A stretch of 64,000 nt of DNA from Archegozetes longisetosus. Lineage: Eukaryota; Arthropoda; Arachnida; Sarcoptiformes; Trhypochthoniidae. The position numbers and the translations under genes were made by a program. Positions 33,901 through 46,953 of the stretch are shown in pieces; positions within the stretch are counted from its first letter, which is position 1; the number at the start of each line of letters is the position of its first letter. The stretch spans positions 15,686,090 to 15,750,089 of the forward strand of contig JAEMBT020000008.1 in the NCBI GenBank assembly GCA_018873245.2, written 5' to 3'. Below the pieces are notes generated by a model, which saw nothing but the letters and a program-made list of their open reading frames with translations, was not told where the DNA came from and searched no databases.

Positions 33901-36900
33901 TGATGACTGTTGTAAGCCAATATATTGACATGAATGCTTGATACGGCTGCAAATATTCGTTCGAAATGGCAATCTTTATTGTATTTTGAAAATGCAAATC
34001 AATCCTATTTACAATATTATCCGCATGTTTGAGTGCTCGCAATGGATCTTACTTTCAAAATAAATTGAATTTAATATCAAGTTTTCAATCGTTTAAATCT
34101 GATTTAACTGAACGGACATTATTGCAAACCCGAAATACTCGAAGCGTTTTAAATAAAATATGAAACCATTGCTTTTGAAAGAAAGAAAAGATTGGTGCTA
34201 TTTAAAGAATAACTGAATTGTGGACAAGAATTGTTTTTAAGATTGAGCAACATAATCAAAATATGCAATATTTGTTTGATTACTATATGCTTTTGGAAAT
34301 GAAAAGTATTTTGTTAATGCCATTAAGTTAGTTGTGCCTACAGTTATTTGACTATCTACTGAAAAGGATTATTTGACAGAAAATTTTTGCATAGTTTCAC
34401 TTCAGTAATACAAGTATGACAACAATATGAAAGATGAAACATCTGGTGATAGGATTGAACAAATCTCAATTGAATTACTGAAAATGTTTATAAAAGTAGT
34501 TTTGCCTTTAATATCCTTTTTTTTGATTGGAAACAAATCACAAAAAGAAAAGTGTAAGATGCGCTAAAAATATTTCCTTCATCATTAGACTAAAGTTCTT
34601 ACGTCAAAAGTGGGAAGCTTTGCGTTACATATTCTTCAAGTACTGTTATATAGAGATTGGTTTTTATGCTTTAAGCAAAAAACATTAAGACTTGTTTGCA
34701 TTGATTTGATTGCTCTCTTATTCTCAGTTAATGGATATCTACTCTAATTAGAAAACTAATATCCATTAAGAGATGAAACGCACGTATCATATATCTAAAC
34801 TCTTTTAATTCAAGCTGTATAGTAATTAACCATTAATTCTGTTTTTCATTCAGATCAAAATCTTTAATATTTCAGATGCAGATGCAGTAACTTTCGGTTT
34901 CTTTTCAGCACTAATTTGATTTGTTTTCTCAAATGTTTGAAAGTGGCAGTAATTTTATAAAAGCAACTTCCATTAAATTCATAGCAAAACTGCTTTGAAG
35001 AAAACCGATCTTAAGTCTCTGTGTTAATGTTCTGCTTCAAAAGTTTGGTCTTCAGCATTGAACGAGAAAAATGTATAAAGAATCAAAAATTTGTGATAAT
35101 TTATTTTCGACTTATAGTCAATTGAAGCTCCTAGCAATATTTTACGTAAAAGTTCCAGAATATATCTATTGTTAGTAGAGGTTCAGTTTTGCCTTAGTCT
35201 TCAAACAATTATTTTCAATAAAATCAATTTTCAACCATAACTAATAACAAGAATTATTCTATTATTGATGAGTAAAATGAGTTGAAATATTTGTGTAATT
35301 AAGTTGACTGACTTGATTAGAAAATTGAATATAACTTGATTTTGAATTAGCAAATTTTGCTCGTGATGAGACAAGAAGTGATGTTATTCCAAACATTTTA
35401 TCGAATCATAACAATATTTAAGCTGATTATTACGCTCTGAAGATCTTCTATTAGATTGAAGCTAAGAGTGACTTCAGATTTGAGATTAAGTAAAAGCCAT
35501 TCTGTATCTAACTTTGCCATTTCTTCATTTGTAAACTTTTCGTAATCAAATTACTTAACTATTTATTTTGTGAATAGTGGCACTTGTTAGCAAAGTATTT
35601 GCATCAATGCTTTCAAATTAAATGATAGAATTATGGCTGCAGAATATAAGTATATTATACTCAATGTGCTCTTTTATTGTACGAATTGCCAGCTTGTCAA
35701 TAGTTTGCTGATTATAGCAACGAACTTTCAACTAATTTTATGTTTAAATCATGCACAAATACTACATCAGTTTAATCCATTCAAAGACTTTTTATCTTGG
35801 AATACACTAAAATATTCCATCTTTTTATGTAAGCGAAACACTTGAGATATGAAAATCATTCTGTTAATTATAGCTCATTTTAATGCTAATGCGAAGATGC
35901 TCTTTAAATGGAAACGTAATAATTATTATGAAAAGTTTAATTGAAATAATCATAGGTTTATCGCTAAGTGGAGTCGACCAACCAGAAATTATAAGTTTAA
36001 ACCGAGAAAAAACATTTTAAAGTGCCAATAGTAATAAATAAGACTACCCTAATGTTAAAAAAGACTGAACTTTAAAATTTTTGCGAGCTTGTGTTGAGAA
36101 GACGTTTAATCGATCTGTATACATATAATTAAGCCTTACTTAATCAACTGCAATACAGTATTGTCATTTTGTAAATTGGTTGCTAGATATCGATTTATTA
36201 TCGTATAGTTCCGTAAGAATCCCAGACGTGAATAATAAATTGAATCACAATTACTCATACGGCTTGGAGTACCCGAATCAATTGGAGTTGTGATTTATCT
36301 GATACATACTCCTAAACAGAATAATTTTGATATACCTAGTAGTGAGAAATTGATATTGATTTATTCTTACAATTGTCCGAAACTCAAAAGTAAAATGGGT
36401 TTCAAATTGAAAGCAAATCAAAACTTGAAAACAAGCTTTTCAATTTGAAGGTACTATATTTTTGCAAATAAAAGTTAGGATTGAATTGTGCAGACACAGC
36501 ATATCTATTGACAGTGTGCTTCTACGTTTATTGAGAGCAGTTACCAAACCAATTACAACGCTGGCATATTCCTAACCAAATAATTGATTCGATTCTGCTT
36601 AGCTGAAACTGTATTACTCATATCTTTTATTATTACAAGATATGCTTTGCCTGTCACAAGAAAGCAAATCAATACTGAAGAGTGAAAGATCCATCTGATA
36701 AGTAGACTTGAAGTGTGGCATCTGATTTGCGTTTAGCGGTAGTGATCGATGTTATTTAGTACTCTCTAAATTGTAATTAGTCTCAAACAATGATTGCAGT
36801 TACGAAATATCCTACCAGTATTCATTCAAATTTACAATCAGCCTCGAGTCGACAGCTATAAAAAATTAATCGAATCCTCGCAATGCATACAAATGACATA

Positions 36901-39900
36901 ATTATTTTTCAAAGTATTATTCATAAGCTTGAACTAACTAATGAGTGAGGTACTACTCAAGTACTATAATTGTTATGTCAAATTGCAATTCGATTTGTTT
37001 ACCATTATTAATGGTCGTTTACTACAATCATAGTTTGAGCTCATGAGTGGGATGTACGAGAACTTGTTGACAAGTTTGCATAGTTTTACATAGCGAACAG
37101 TTTTAGAATAACTGTGCAAGTATTTACGAATGAACACCACAGTTTGCAAAAGCTCTTTTCAATCCTATCACAACGTTTTTCAGATTTGAAATGTCAAAGA
37201 GAATACTAAAAAAGTTAATGGTGTTTTTTCACTAAACAAACCAACGATATTTTTTATTCAAGTATTGAGTAACCTGCCACCTCGTACGCTTCAAACTATT
37301 TTCTCAATTCATAGTTATTTCTCATTTGCTCCTGTTTGAATTGGTCTTTTGATAGAACCTAAAAGTTTTACGTAATTGTTTGGAACCTAAACTACAATTT
37401 TGTCGATATAGATGTTTGTTTGTTGAACGTAACCTAAATGCATAAATTTGATCAATTTGAAAGTGCAAGTCTTAATGTAAATTCATATGTTTTTTATGTT
37501 CGAAATGCATATATAATTCGCAATTGAATTGACGACACTTCCGCCAAATATTAGTCGAAGTAAAATAAATAGAATGGATAAGGCTTTACAGTATGCACTT
37601 GTGAACATGCTCTGCTTTATAATCACTATAGCAATCCATTCCATTGGGATTCTGTTCTATTTTATGCTAAAAGTGATTGTCAAATTAAACTAAATATTTT
37701 TACTATTTATATTCTTATTACTTCGTTTCAAGTTTGAACTATGTCTAAATTAACATTTAAAACTTGCTAAATATCATACTATCATTCTTTCAACTACAAT
37801 AATATGAATTTTTCTAATATTTAATGCATTCATTTCTAAGAATTTGACAAATTTGATGGAAAATATATTTGCTTCAGAGTCTAAAATGGTTTAGGCAACT
37901 GACTTATTTTGCAAAAATTGTCCAAATCATATTATTGTTGATGGCAGAATCCAGAGATATTACACCGATCGCATATCTGCCTAAGGCTAAGTCTTTTAGG
38001 TAGAAATTTAATATTCAAATATAATTAATCGCTAATAAGCCATAGGTTTTGCAATTTGAAACTTAAATTTTAGGATAAACCCATAATTCTTAACGCGCTA
38101 AATATAACTCTTCATTTGAATATATGTTCGAGCGTTTGCGTGGGGAGTTTCAAATTATTTATTCAAAATTCTCAGAATTGAAAAAATGACTTTGCTTAGA
38201 CAGATGAACATTCTTTTTCTCTAAATGCTAAACATTGGTTTCATATGAATTTGGGTAGAAAGTTTGGTTTTTCCATTCTGTAATTTGATATTGGTTTTAT
38301 GTTATTTGAGTTTAATGTTAGAATTTCAAAGTAAATATATATATAGACTATATCTGATCTTCTCAGTTATATAGCTCGCCATTCTGTGAAAACAGGTGTA
38401 TGTTTATATAGCTCAATAGAAATACCATTATATTATATTCGATCGATAGGTCGCGGATCACGGATTTATTCTAAATCTCAAATTCAAAATAACAAATTCT
38501 AGATTAGATCTGAGAGAATAATGGTTTCTTATTGTAGTTTTAATATAGAATTTTCTCTCTTTCAAATTGCTGTCAAATAACTGCGTATTGAGTGACATAC
38601 TCTACATTTTATTACCTAAACAGAAAAGGCATTTCGCCAGAATATTCTAGTAGAGATAAGTGTCAAAAGCATACAAAAAGCCTTCAGAGTATTTTGTACG
38701 TCTCCCATTGTACGCGTTTTTTACAATCAAATACTTTTATGTTATGCATGAGTTGTTAATAATGATATTAGCTGAACATTGCTTTTCGTCACTCTTCAGT
38801 CTTGTTAGGTGTTTCGAACTATATCCACATTGTGCGCATAATTGTTCCTCCGGATTTAAGCTAAATACTTGTTTTCACTGAAAACCATCCTCTGAAAAAC
38901 ACTCAGGTTATTAGTTAGTCAGTACTTTGATAAGTTGAAGTTTGTTCTTTCAAATTTGTCATTTTTGCAGTTATAAAGTAAGCGTTACTTATTTTTGCTT
39001 ATAAAATCAATCTACATCCTAATAGAAATTTGATTCGATTTGGACATATGTTCATGCTTTATTCATGAGGAAAAATTTAGTCTGATTGCTCCACTTCCAT
39101 ATCTCATTTGAAATTGTCATAAGTCATAATTCGGCAAAATGAATGCTTCAACAAGTAACTCAAGTTAAGTGACTCGACAAGTATATTTCGTCAAATTTTT
39201 AGCAATAAACTTCAAAATTTGATCTCATTTTTTCGATTTCGTAATCTTTTATTTTGATTATTTGAAGTTAATCCTTATGTTCTTAAGACTAAGACCAGTT
39301 GACGCATTGTTTACTTATCTTTCAATTTTGTGTTCATTTATTTCAAGTCATATATTTGGCTTCAGAGCATTTGATGGAAAGTATTTTTAAGACTTTATCA
39401 GCTCGAATACAAAACTTATTTGAACACCGAATCGATATTTAAGAAGGTGGCAAAGAAAACTTGTAAACATTAGTTATTATTTGAAAGTAGAGCAGATGTC
39501 AAAAGCAAATTAATCAAATATAGTGAACAGATTTGTTCCAATTTGTAGTGAGTCAGGTTAACAACAATTGTGTTAAAAATACGAAACTGTGCGCTATTCG
39601 CAACCGAAAACATAAACAAAGTAAACATGTATTTTGTTGTAATAATCATATATTTAGCGCATAAGTTTTTTGGTTGCTTGTCACTGATAAGTCCTTTGTT
39701 TTTCTTGTAGAGCTATAAGTTATTCGACGCCAGATTCTACTAGAGTTTAAATAAGCAGCGCTCTCATGAAACGATGCGTTAATCAAATTTGATACACAAA
39801 CATCAATGTACGCAATCATTAGGTTGCGAATTGTGTTTTGATGCAATCGACTACTAATAACTCGATAACGATTCAATAATAATTGAAGCTATAGCTAGAG

Positions 39901-42805
39901 ATTGTTTTTAACTACTAGTAGTTTTTGTCTGCCATGCACTCTGAACAAGATGGATAAAAATAGGATTCCCATTATTATTATTATTATATGAAATGAAGCT
40001 ATAGATTTTTAGAATATTGTAACTAAGCTTCATCTCAAGCGAAAGTGCTTTGAGCAACACACTAGAAGTCAACTATTCTAATGCTATAATTGAGATGATA
40101 GATACTTTTATGATTAAGTTATGTACAGTAAACTTGAGACTCTGCGCAAATGTGATCACTCCAAAGTTTGACAAACTTTTAAATATACTAAAGAGTATTC
40201 GGTTGCTGACCAAATGTAAATATTTGGATCAACTTATAGTCATATTTGATAGAAGCTTAAGTTTTTAATCCAATTTATTCAACTATAAGTATGGTACATC
40301 GAAACAATTCAGTACAATAGTCCTTGTTCTTTACTTATCGTTTTTATTGGTGTCCAACTTCGTAAACAACAATTGTTCGCGCCTGCACTTAAATCTTAAT
40401 AATAGTTGTTATCACCTAAAGTTATGCTAATTTTCTTAGATCTCGCTTTACGCAAATCTTTTAAAGCATTCGTAAGTTTGTTAACATAAATAGTGCTCTA
40501 CAGGAGATTGGTTTGAATTGAATGACGCATTTGTATGGAATGGAATATACCTTATGACGTGCCCTTAACAGTATCCAGGCCTTAAACGTGAATGAAAGGT
40601 TCGCTACAAAGCATTGTGATGTGCAACTCAAAGCAAATAGTTGCACGTAGCGTATAACTATTGAAGTACTAACGCATTTGAGCCAATCCTTGCAGTCCAG
40701 GCTATATTGAAGTATTGACAACGTGATCATTTCTATTATTGCTTTAGTTTACCATGTTTTCTGTATTTATTTAGTTTGCATTAGACACTTGTGAGACATT
40801 TTTCATTTGGATAAGTAAACTTATAGGATATTTTGTCATAATCATCAGAATTGTAGGAGTCTTAGTCTTCGTCCAAACTCACAAAACACTGCAATTTCAG
40901 TCTTGATTCTTGGATTTGCGAAAACCGTCAAATTTAGAAGTTTGCGAACTTATGCCTAAATCAATTACAGCTTAAATACCCTTATTTAGCATTCGTCAAA
41001 CGTGTTGCAACAACAAATTAGGTTATTTGTTGTCAAAGTTTGATAAATAAAGCATTTACAGCACTCGCAAAAAAATTAAGGCAAAACTTTATAGAATCCA
41101 ATCTTTTTCATTGTTTTCAGCATTTCTATCGATTTACTATATTTTGGAATTTCCAAAAACTTAGGTAGCTCAAACAAAGTTTACGGATTACCGGAATAGG
41201 AAGAGAGTTGTTGGAAGTTTTTAGATAATTTGGTTTAGGCGACAAACTGTAAGAAAAAGTGCACCTGCAGTGTCTTCAACAATTCTATGATGTCTTCGAA
41301 AACTCAAGCCATTTGAACACTAATGCCTTCGGTTGCCTCAGATTTCTTATTAATTTAGATCTCAACAAATGCTCAAGTGGTGGCTTTTTTATTCTTATTA
41401 TTGCAACGTTTGGATTAGCTCTTAATCATGAGAGTCTTACCTGAATAATACTGAATCCTATACTCTATTTGCACTAATGAGAATTGACGTTTTGTGCCAT
41501 ACACAACATGTTGATTGATCACTACATCTAGATTTCACTAAAACTTTAATTGACAAGCTTTTAGCTAACTTTAATAGACACAAATAAACTTGTTTTTTCA
41601 ATTTCTCACAAATTACAAGTCAAATATTATATTAAGTGATTATTATATTTTTTTTGTTATCAATCAAATCTAATTGCTTTGCATTTAGCTGATTAAAAAA
41701 GAAATTAATTGACATGTAGTTCAGGTCAATTGGATACGATTAAAGTAAAAATATTTGGGTCAAATTCACAATGGTTTTAGTCAATTTGTTCGATTAATTT
41801 GGATTAATATTTTTGATTTAGTTTAATAATTTGATTTTTAGCTAATACCAGCAAATGTATTGATGTAATGCTCTAACTGTTGACAATCTTTCTGAGCTCG
41901 AAACTGCAGATATTCTTTATTCTATTTTGAGCTTGTGATCCACTGAACTTTATTGATCCTAAGTCATTATTCTTGTTTCCTTATCTGTTGTTTTTTCAGG
42001 CAATTGTTTGTGCAATTTTGCAAAGTTTATTCTAATTTGTTTTTCACTGACGGTAATGAGCAGATTTTGAGTTGAACTAATTTTTCAGGCTCAAGATCTT
42101 GTATCAAAGTTTTTTAGACTTATTGCACATCTATTTTTACTATTATTATTGTTCAAATAGATTTTAAACCTTTTTATTCTTAATCATTATATTCAGTGGA
42201 TAAATGTTTTTTTCAATACTCAAAGGTAGTATGCAGCACATTTTTAGATCTGAATATAAACTTTCAGAGTTTTCAGATGGTTAAAGGCATAAATCCCAGA
42301 AACCATAGCTCCAAGTTTGTGATCTATTTTTTCAACACAAGCTTTGAAAGTTAGGTTTTCTCATCGTTGACTGATGTCAGATAAATCATAGCAGAAGTCT
42401 GAACGTTCGTTAACAATGCTACCTTACGTGTGCTTCATTTTAGCCAAATTCAAAAGTAAAGTTTGCGAAAAGGGTTACGCATCAGCGGCTACGACTTACG
42501 CAGCTTTTCCATGGTTAGCTCTATATTTGCGTTTATTGAGGTATTCAGTTACCTTCAGCTTTAAATAGAGATATAAAATCTAAAGCATGAGATATGGTGT
42601 TGACACTCAACTTCAAATTCAGTACTAAATTATTCAGGTTAATTCTCATTTCAAAGATTTTAGTCAATTCAAATTATTTATTTCGACCTATGATTGAGGA
42701 ATTCATTTGATTAAAAATATAAAATCCATGCATAAATCTTGATACATAAATGAATTTTTAATCTTTATACTATCGCAAATGTTCAGTTTAAATAATGATG
42801 ATTTT
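30981..42805. other. Gene-free AT-rich stretch, 11.8 kb
   Basis: No supported gene. Around 33160–33260 there are four or five diverged copies of a TTTATTTGA(T/C)AAA-type word. A TATTAT run lies near 39970–39988. The longer frames here lack homology and contain mostly I, L, F, S, C and K. Confidence 0.5.
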
Positions 42806-43303
42806 AGGAGGATGATTCGAGAGTCGAGACTCTCGCGAGACTCTAGAAAATTATCAAAGAATATCAATTTGAGATCAATCGTTAGCTTATTGATGATTTT
42901 TTCGCAATTGTAGTAATTTATGAAAACAGTGATCTGTAAAACACTTCTATTTTGCCAGAATTTATATGTGGAGCACTCTAAATACGTAATTCTGATAAAA
43001 CATGTTTTGCCAATTTGAAAAAAGCGTTCAGCTTTCAACCCCAATTTAGTCAATAAGTTAATTTTCTCAATAAAAATTACAAACACTTTAATAAATAATG
43101 GTTTCTTAATAAACACATCATATTATTCTTGTTCTTCTTATTATTTTTATGGTATCCGAATAATAAATAAAGAATTAGATAATTGATTATTTGTTTATTT
43201 CCACACTATAAAAAAATTCGAGAGTCGAGACTCTCAGTGAGATTCTCTATCGACAGTTGAAGCTCGAGACTTGAGAGTAGAGTCTCGGAAAAATCATCCT
43301 CTA
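42806..43303. mobile_element. Possible MITE with palindromic ends, about 500 bp
   Basis: The left end reads AGGAGGATGATTCGAGAGTC; the right end reads as the complement of AGAGGATGATT. A 16-bp palindrome GAGAGTCGAGACTCTC occurs near each end (42819–42834 and 43220–43235). More GAGTCTCG-like pieces lie in the right arm. The interior is AT-rich without convincing coding. Ends are only approximately inverted and no target duplication is clear, so the class is open. Confidence 0.5.
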
Positions 43304-43803
43304 GATGATTTGCTTGACAAATGGCTTAATGATGCATTTTTATTGTTGAACACACGGGTGTTTGATGCATACGATTCATTCCTGTTTTAATGCAGAAAAA
43401 ACTTAAAGTATTCATACGTTCTATTTTGAATTATCTGAAGCAACATTTATTTCAAATATTTGGCACTCAAATAAATGCTGCACTATCCACATAAAAATTC
43501 ATCTTCATTACAATCTTTCCTCGTAGCCTTTGGTTACTAATCTTGTTTAAAGACCCCTCTCATTGTTGCCGTGAGTCTATCGAATTGCACCTTTTAATTG
43601 ATGGATTGTTGCAAACAGTGATTGATTATAACATGAGTATAAACTGATGAAAAAATTAATTGATTGATTAGAGAAAAGCATCAGAATAGGTTAACCTTCG
43701 AAAATGCTCAAATATATTAGATAAAACATTCATTAATGTTATTTTGAGGTCTGATTTACGAATAATTATGACCAGCTCAAGCCTAAGCATTCCGATTCAA
43801 GTA

Positions 43804-44216
43804 TTAGGGTTTTGCTTATGTAATACGGTTTTTGTTAGTAAAATTGCACCGGTCGCCCGCATTCAGGGTTGTCTTCGACACTGAAGTCGTTGTTTCAGAA
43901 GCACGAAAACCATCACTGACACTGACTCACACTCAGAGCTTTGCGACCATATGTGTCCCGAAAGTGTTGTGCGGCTTCGGAAGCATTTGATCCCCGATCA
44001 AATTGATACAACAAACAATGTCTTATGTGAGTCTTAGTCGGAAACTCTTCAGCCATTTTGGACACAATTTATTTAAAGATTATTTGTCAATAATTTGAGT
44101 TTAGATATGACTCTTTTGGATGACTTTCCAAAAACATTTGTAAACAATCGATTACTGATTCAAAATTGACCTCGAACATAACGTTAAAAAACCGCATTAC
44201 ATAACCAAAACCCTAA
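43804..44216. mobile_element. Terminal-inverted-repeat MITE, 413 bp, TA-flanked
   Basis: The left end starts TTAGGGTTTTGCTTATGTAA and the right end is the complement of TTAGGGTTTTGGTTATGTAA. Matching continues through CGGTTTTT, giving 28 of 30 positions. TA lies directly outside each end (43802–43803 and 44217–44218), as in Tc1/mariner-like insertions. The interior is GC-richer than its surroundings (CGGTCGCCCGCATTCAGG near 43850) but has no long frame, so it is non-autonomous. Superfamily is provisional. Confidence 0.75.
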
Positions 44217-44218
44217 TA

Positions 44219-46951
44219 TATAGAATGACTTGATAATTTATTCTTGAGCACAACTCCTCAGATAGGGACTCATTTGCTTAATTAAATTTTCAAGAGAAAA
44301 ATTCTGGTCCTGCACATGGGTTGAGGCATCGCGGGTTTTCAGTGTGGGTTGCAAGAAATTTACTCACGAATAAAGAATGCATAAAGGTCTGTGTGATATC
44401 ATTGAGCAAGATCAGGAATCGTCTAGAATAAGCTCATAAGGTTACATGGAATCTAAAGGTCTCCATTAATTTTTGAAAAAATGATCTCTCAACAAATTCT
44501 GCTGTGATGATCCTATGACTAGGTTATTGCAACGGTTACTTCCTTCAACCTAATGTTGCATTCATCTGTATTTTTTCACTTGGAATCTTATTTGGCATTA
44601 GGTAACTTCTAATGGTTGGTGTGGTTTGACTTTAGCCTTTTCTTCCTGAAAGATCTCATTACTTGTAAACGTGAAATAACTATTGTTTGTACTGACTAGA
44701 GACCTAAACGTAGTTTAGTTCTGAATTTTCAGAATAACTGTCAGAAACAATAATCTAAAATTGTAAGTTTAGTGCAACTTTATATCCTTTAGGTTATTAA
44801 GTGAGCCAATTCGTAGTTTTATGAGGCAAAAACATCAGTCAAATACAAATTATATTGGTCGAACAAATAGAAAAAATGATTAATCAACCATTCAAACATG
44901 CATTTTATATTGTTGTTCAAATTGATTTAATCATTTTGAAAATATAGTCAACTGTAAAGTTGCTTTATACTGAATTAGCCTTAGCTTGTATGTAAAACCG
45001 ACTAATGATTGAGCAATGAACTATCGATTCGTTCTTTATACCGCTCGTGTTCATTTACTTTGAATTTACTTTTGATCAGTAAAAATTTCCTATTGATTTT
45101 CAGATTGAAATGTGTGATCACTTTTCTTTCTATAAAGTGATCTTATATGATGTCATATCATGTTTAGAGTTGTTTACCTTTAGAACATTTTTTCTATTGG
45201 TCCAGTAGGTTAATGCATATTAAATTGAAAGTCAATATCGACAATGCATTCAATTTTTCAGTCCATTGCTTTACTACACAAATTAATTTGAGACGCAGTG
45301 AAATTTTACTCTCAATATAATAAAGATAGTGTGCACAATGACTCTAAAACCACATTTCAAGTAATACGATAAGAATTTAATATCTCTTCTTACTATTAAC
45401 TAGTTACAAATTAGAGGAATTATATTTAAGATTGGAAATTAATTTTGCGGAACCGCATATATCTGAACGAGATATTTTTAAATCTAATAGAAGTACAAAC
45501 CTCTAGTTCTGATAGCATTTATGTAATGACGAATGCCATTGATATATATATATATCTGGAATAAGTTGCATCTTATCTTATGTGTGATTCTGTTTCTCAT
45601 CTCTATTACAGAATATGGTAACATAAATCAAATAACGCACACAAAAAGATGTGTTAATATAATTTATTAGAATACCAACAACTATCTTATGAATTATATA
45701 CCTTTCTATTTTATGCACTAATAATACATCAATGATTTAGTTTCAAACACAACATTCAACTCTTCAAAGTCTGAACAGAATATTTGCAAAATATATTTCA
45801 TATCTGCAGTACTCTTCCGCTAAAAGCTGTGTACACATTATGAATCCATAGAACAAATCAATTTAGTTTCGTAACCTATTTCAGTAGTCATTTAAATGGA
45901 TTCCAAGGTTTAATAATTTGAACTTCAATCAAATTTCTTGAGTAATCTACAAGAAATATTTATTAGAAATGAAAAACTTTGGTTCAATTTTATTGAAAAT
46001 TTTGTATTGGTTTGAAGTCTTTTTGAGGAGCTTTGTAATGGTTGATCGAATATTCGACTTTAAGTTTGATAATTCATACTCTAACGTTGTACTAATTTTA
46101 AGAGTGAGACTAACAATTTTTTATGCATGTTACCCAATGCGATCGTAGTATATTACAGCTGGCAATTTATTTTTAATGTTATTATCGTGTTAACCGCGAG
46201 ACAAGTGTTTGTCATGTGCAAAATGCACATTAATAAATTTAAGTTGATTAGTTGAGTAAAAAAATGACTGTAGCTTTGAACTGAAATTCAATTTAAGCTT
46301 GAGTCTTTCAGAATGATAACTTTTGAGTAAACAGTTTGCGAAATCATCAAATACGAGAGCACTCTTTAAAAATGTAATAAATAATCTAATGATGTGAAAA
46401 TATAAATATGCGAACCTTACACTGAATAGAAGTGCAAAACAAAGTGATCCAATTTTATCATCTATATTTTATTCTGTATTACAGATTTGCATCATGCGTA
46501 ATGCAGTAGATAGTGGTTATACGATGATAGGATGCTGGTAGAGAACACGGTGACTACCGAATCAATAGATGTCATACTGAAATGTAAAGATGCACTACTA
46601 GTATAACAGTGACCGTGAGTTAAAAGCGAGAAACCTTTTTTACTTAGTTCGACTGCTGTGTATGTATTGTGTATATTACGAAATATGCTTCATATCATTT
46701 TCTTTTCTTCAGCATCACTTGTGCGCGAATCATATTCTTTTTTCATTCCGCAGAAGACACTTTAGTTGCAGCCTATCATTCAAGTGTTTGCATCAAAATA
46801 TAGTGCAGTTCATATATTTTGTTTGATAAAACTATAAGACTTGTTGCAACTTTTACCACATCATCGAAAACTTTACAGTCAATCACAGCTTTTTTAATAA
46901 CCTATTGTTTTGCAACCAAATATTTTCTACAATCCATCAAAACTTGTTCAG
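44219..46951. other. Gene-free stretch upstream of the Slp-type gene
   Basis: No supported gene. An (AT)n run lies at 45542–45555. The promoter or 5' UTR exons of the downstream Rab-effector gene may lie here; none can be placed. A good-looking acceptor TTGTTCAG ends at 46951, just before its ATG. Confidence 0.45.
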
Positions 46952-46953
46952 CA

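Noticed and set aside
42703-43116. 137-codon minus-strand frame
   Set aside because: The longest frame in the gene-poor region, but it is composed mainly of I, F, L and K, lacks a good ATG, overlaps the left end of an inverted-repeat element and matches no family I know. Likely chance.
44204-44216. Interstitial telomere repeat (CCCTAA)
   Set aside because: Only one unit at each end of a MITE, in inverted orientation; not a tandem telomeric tract.
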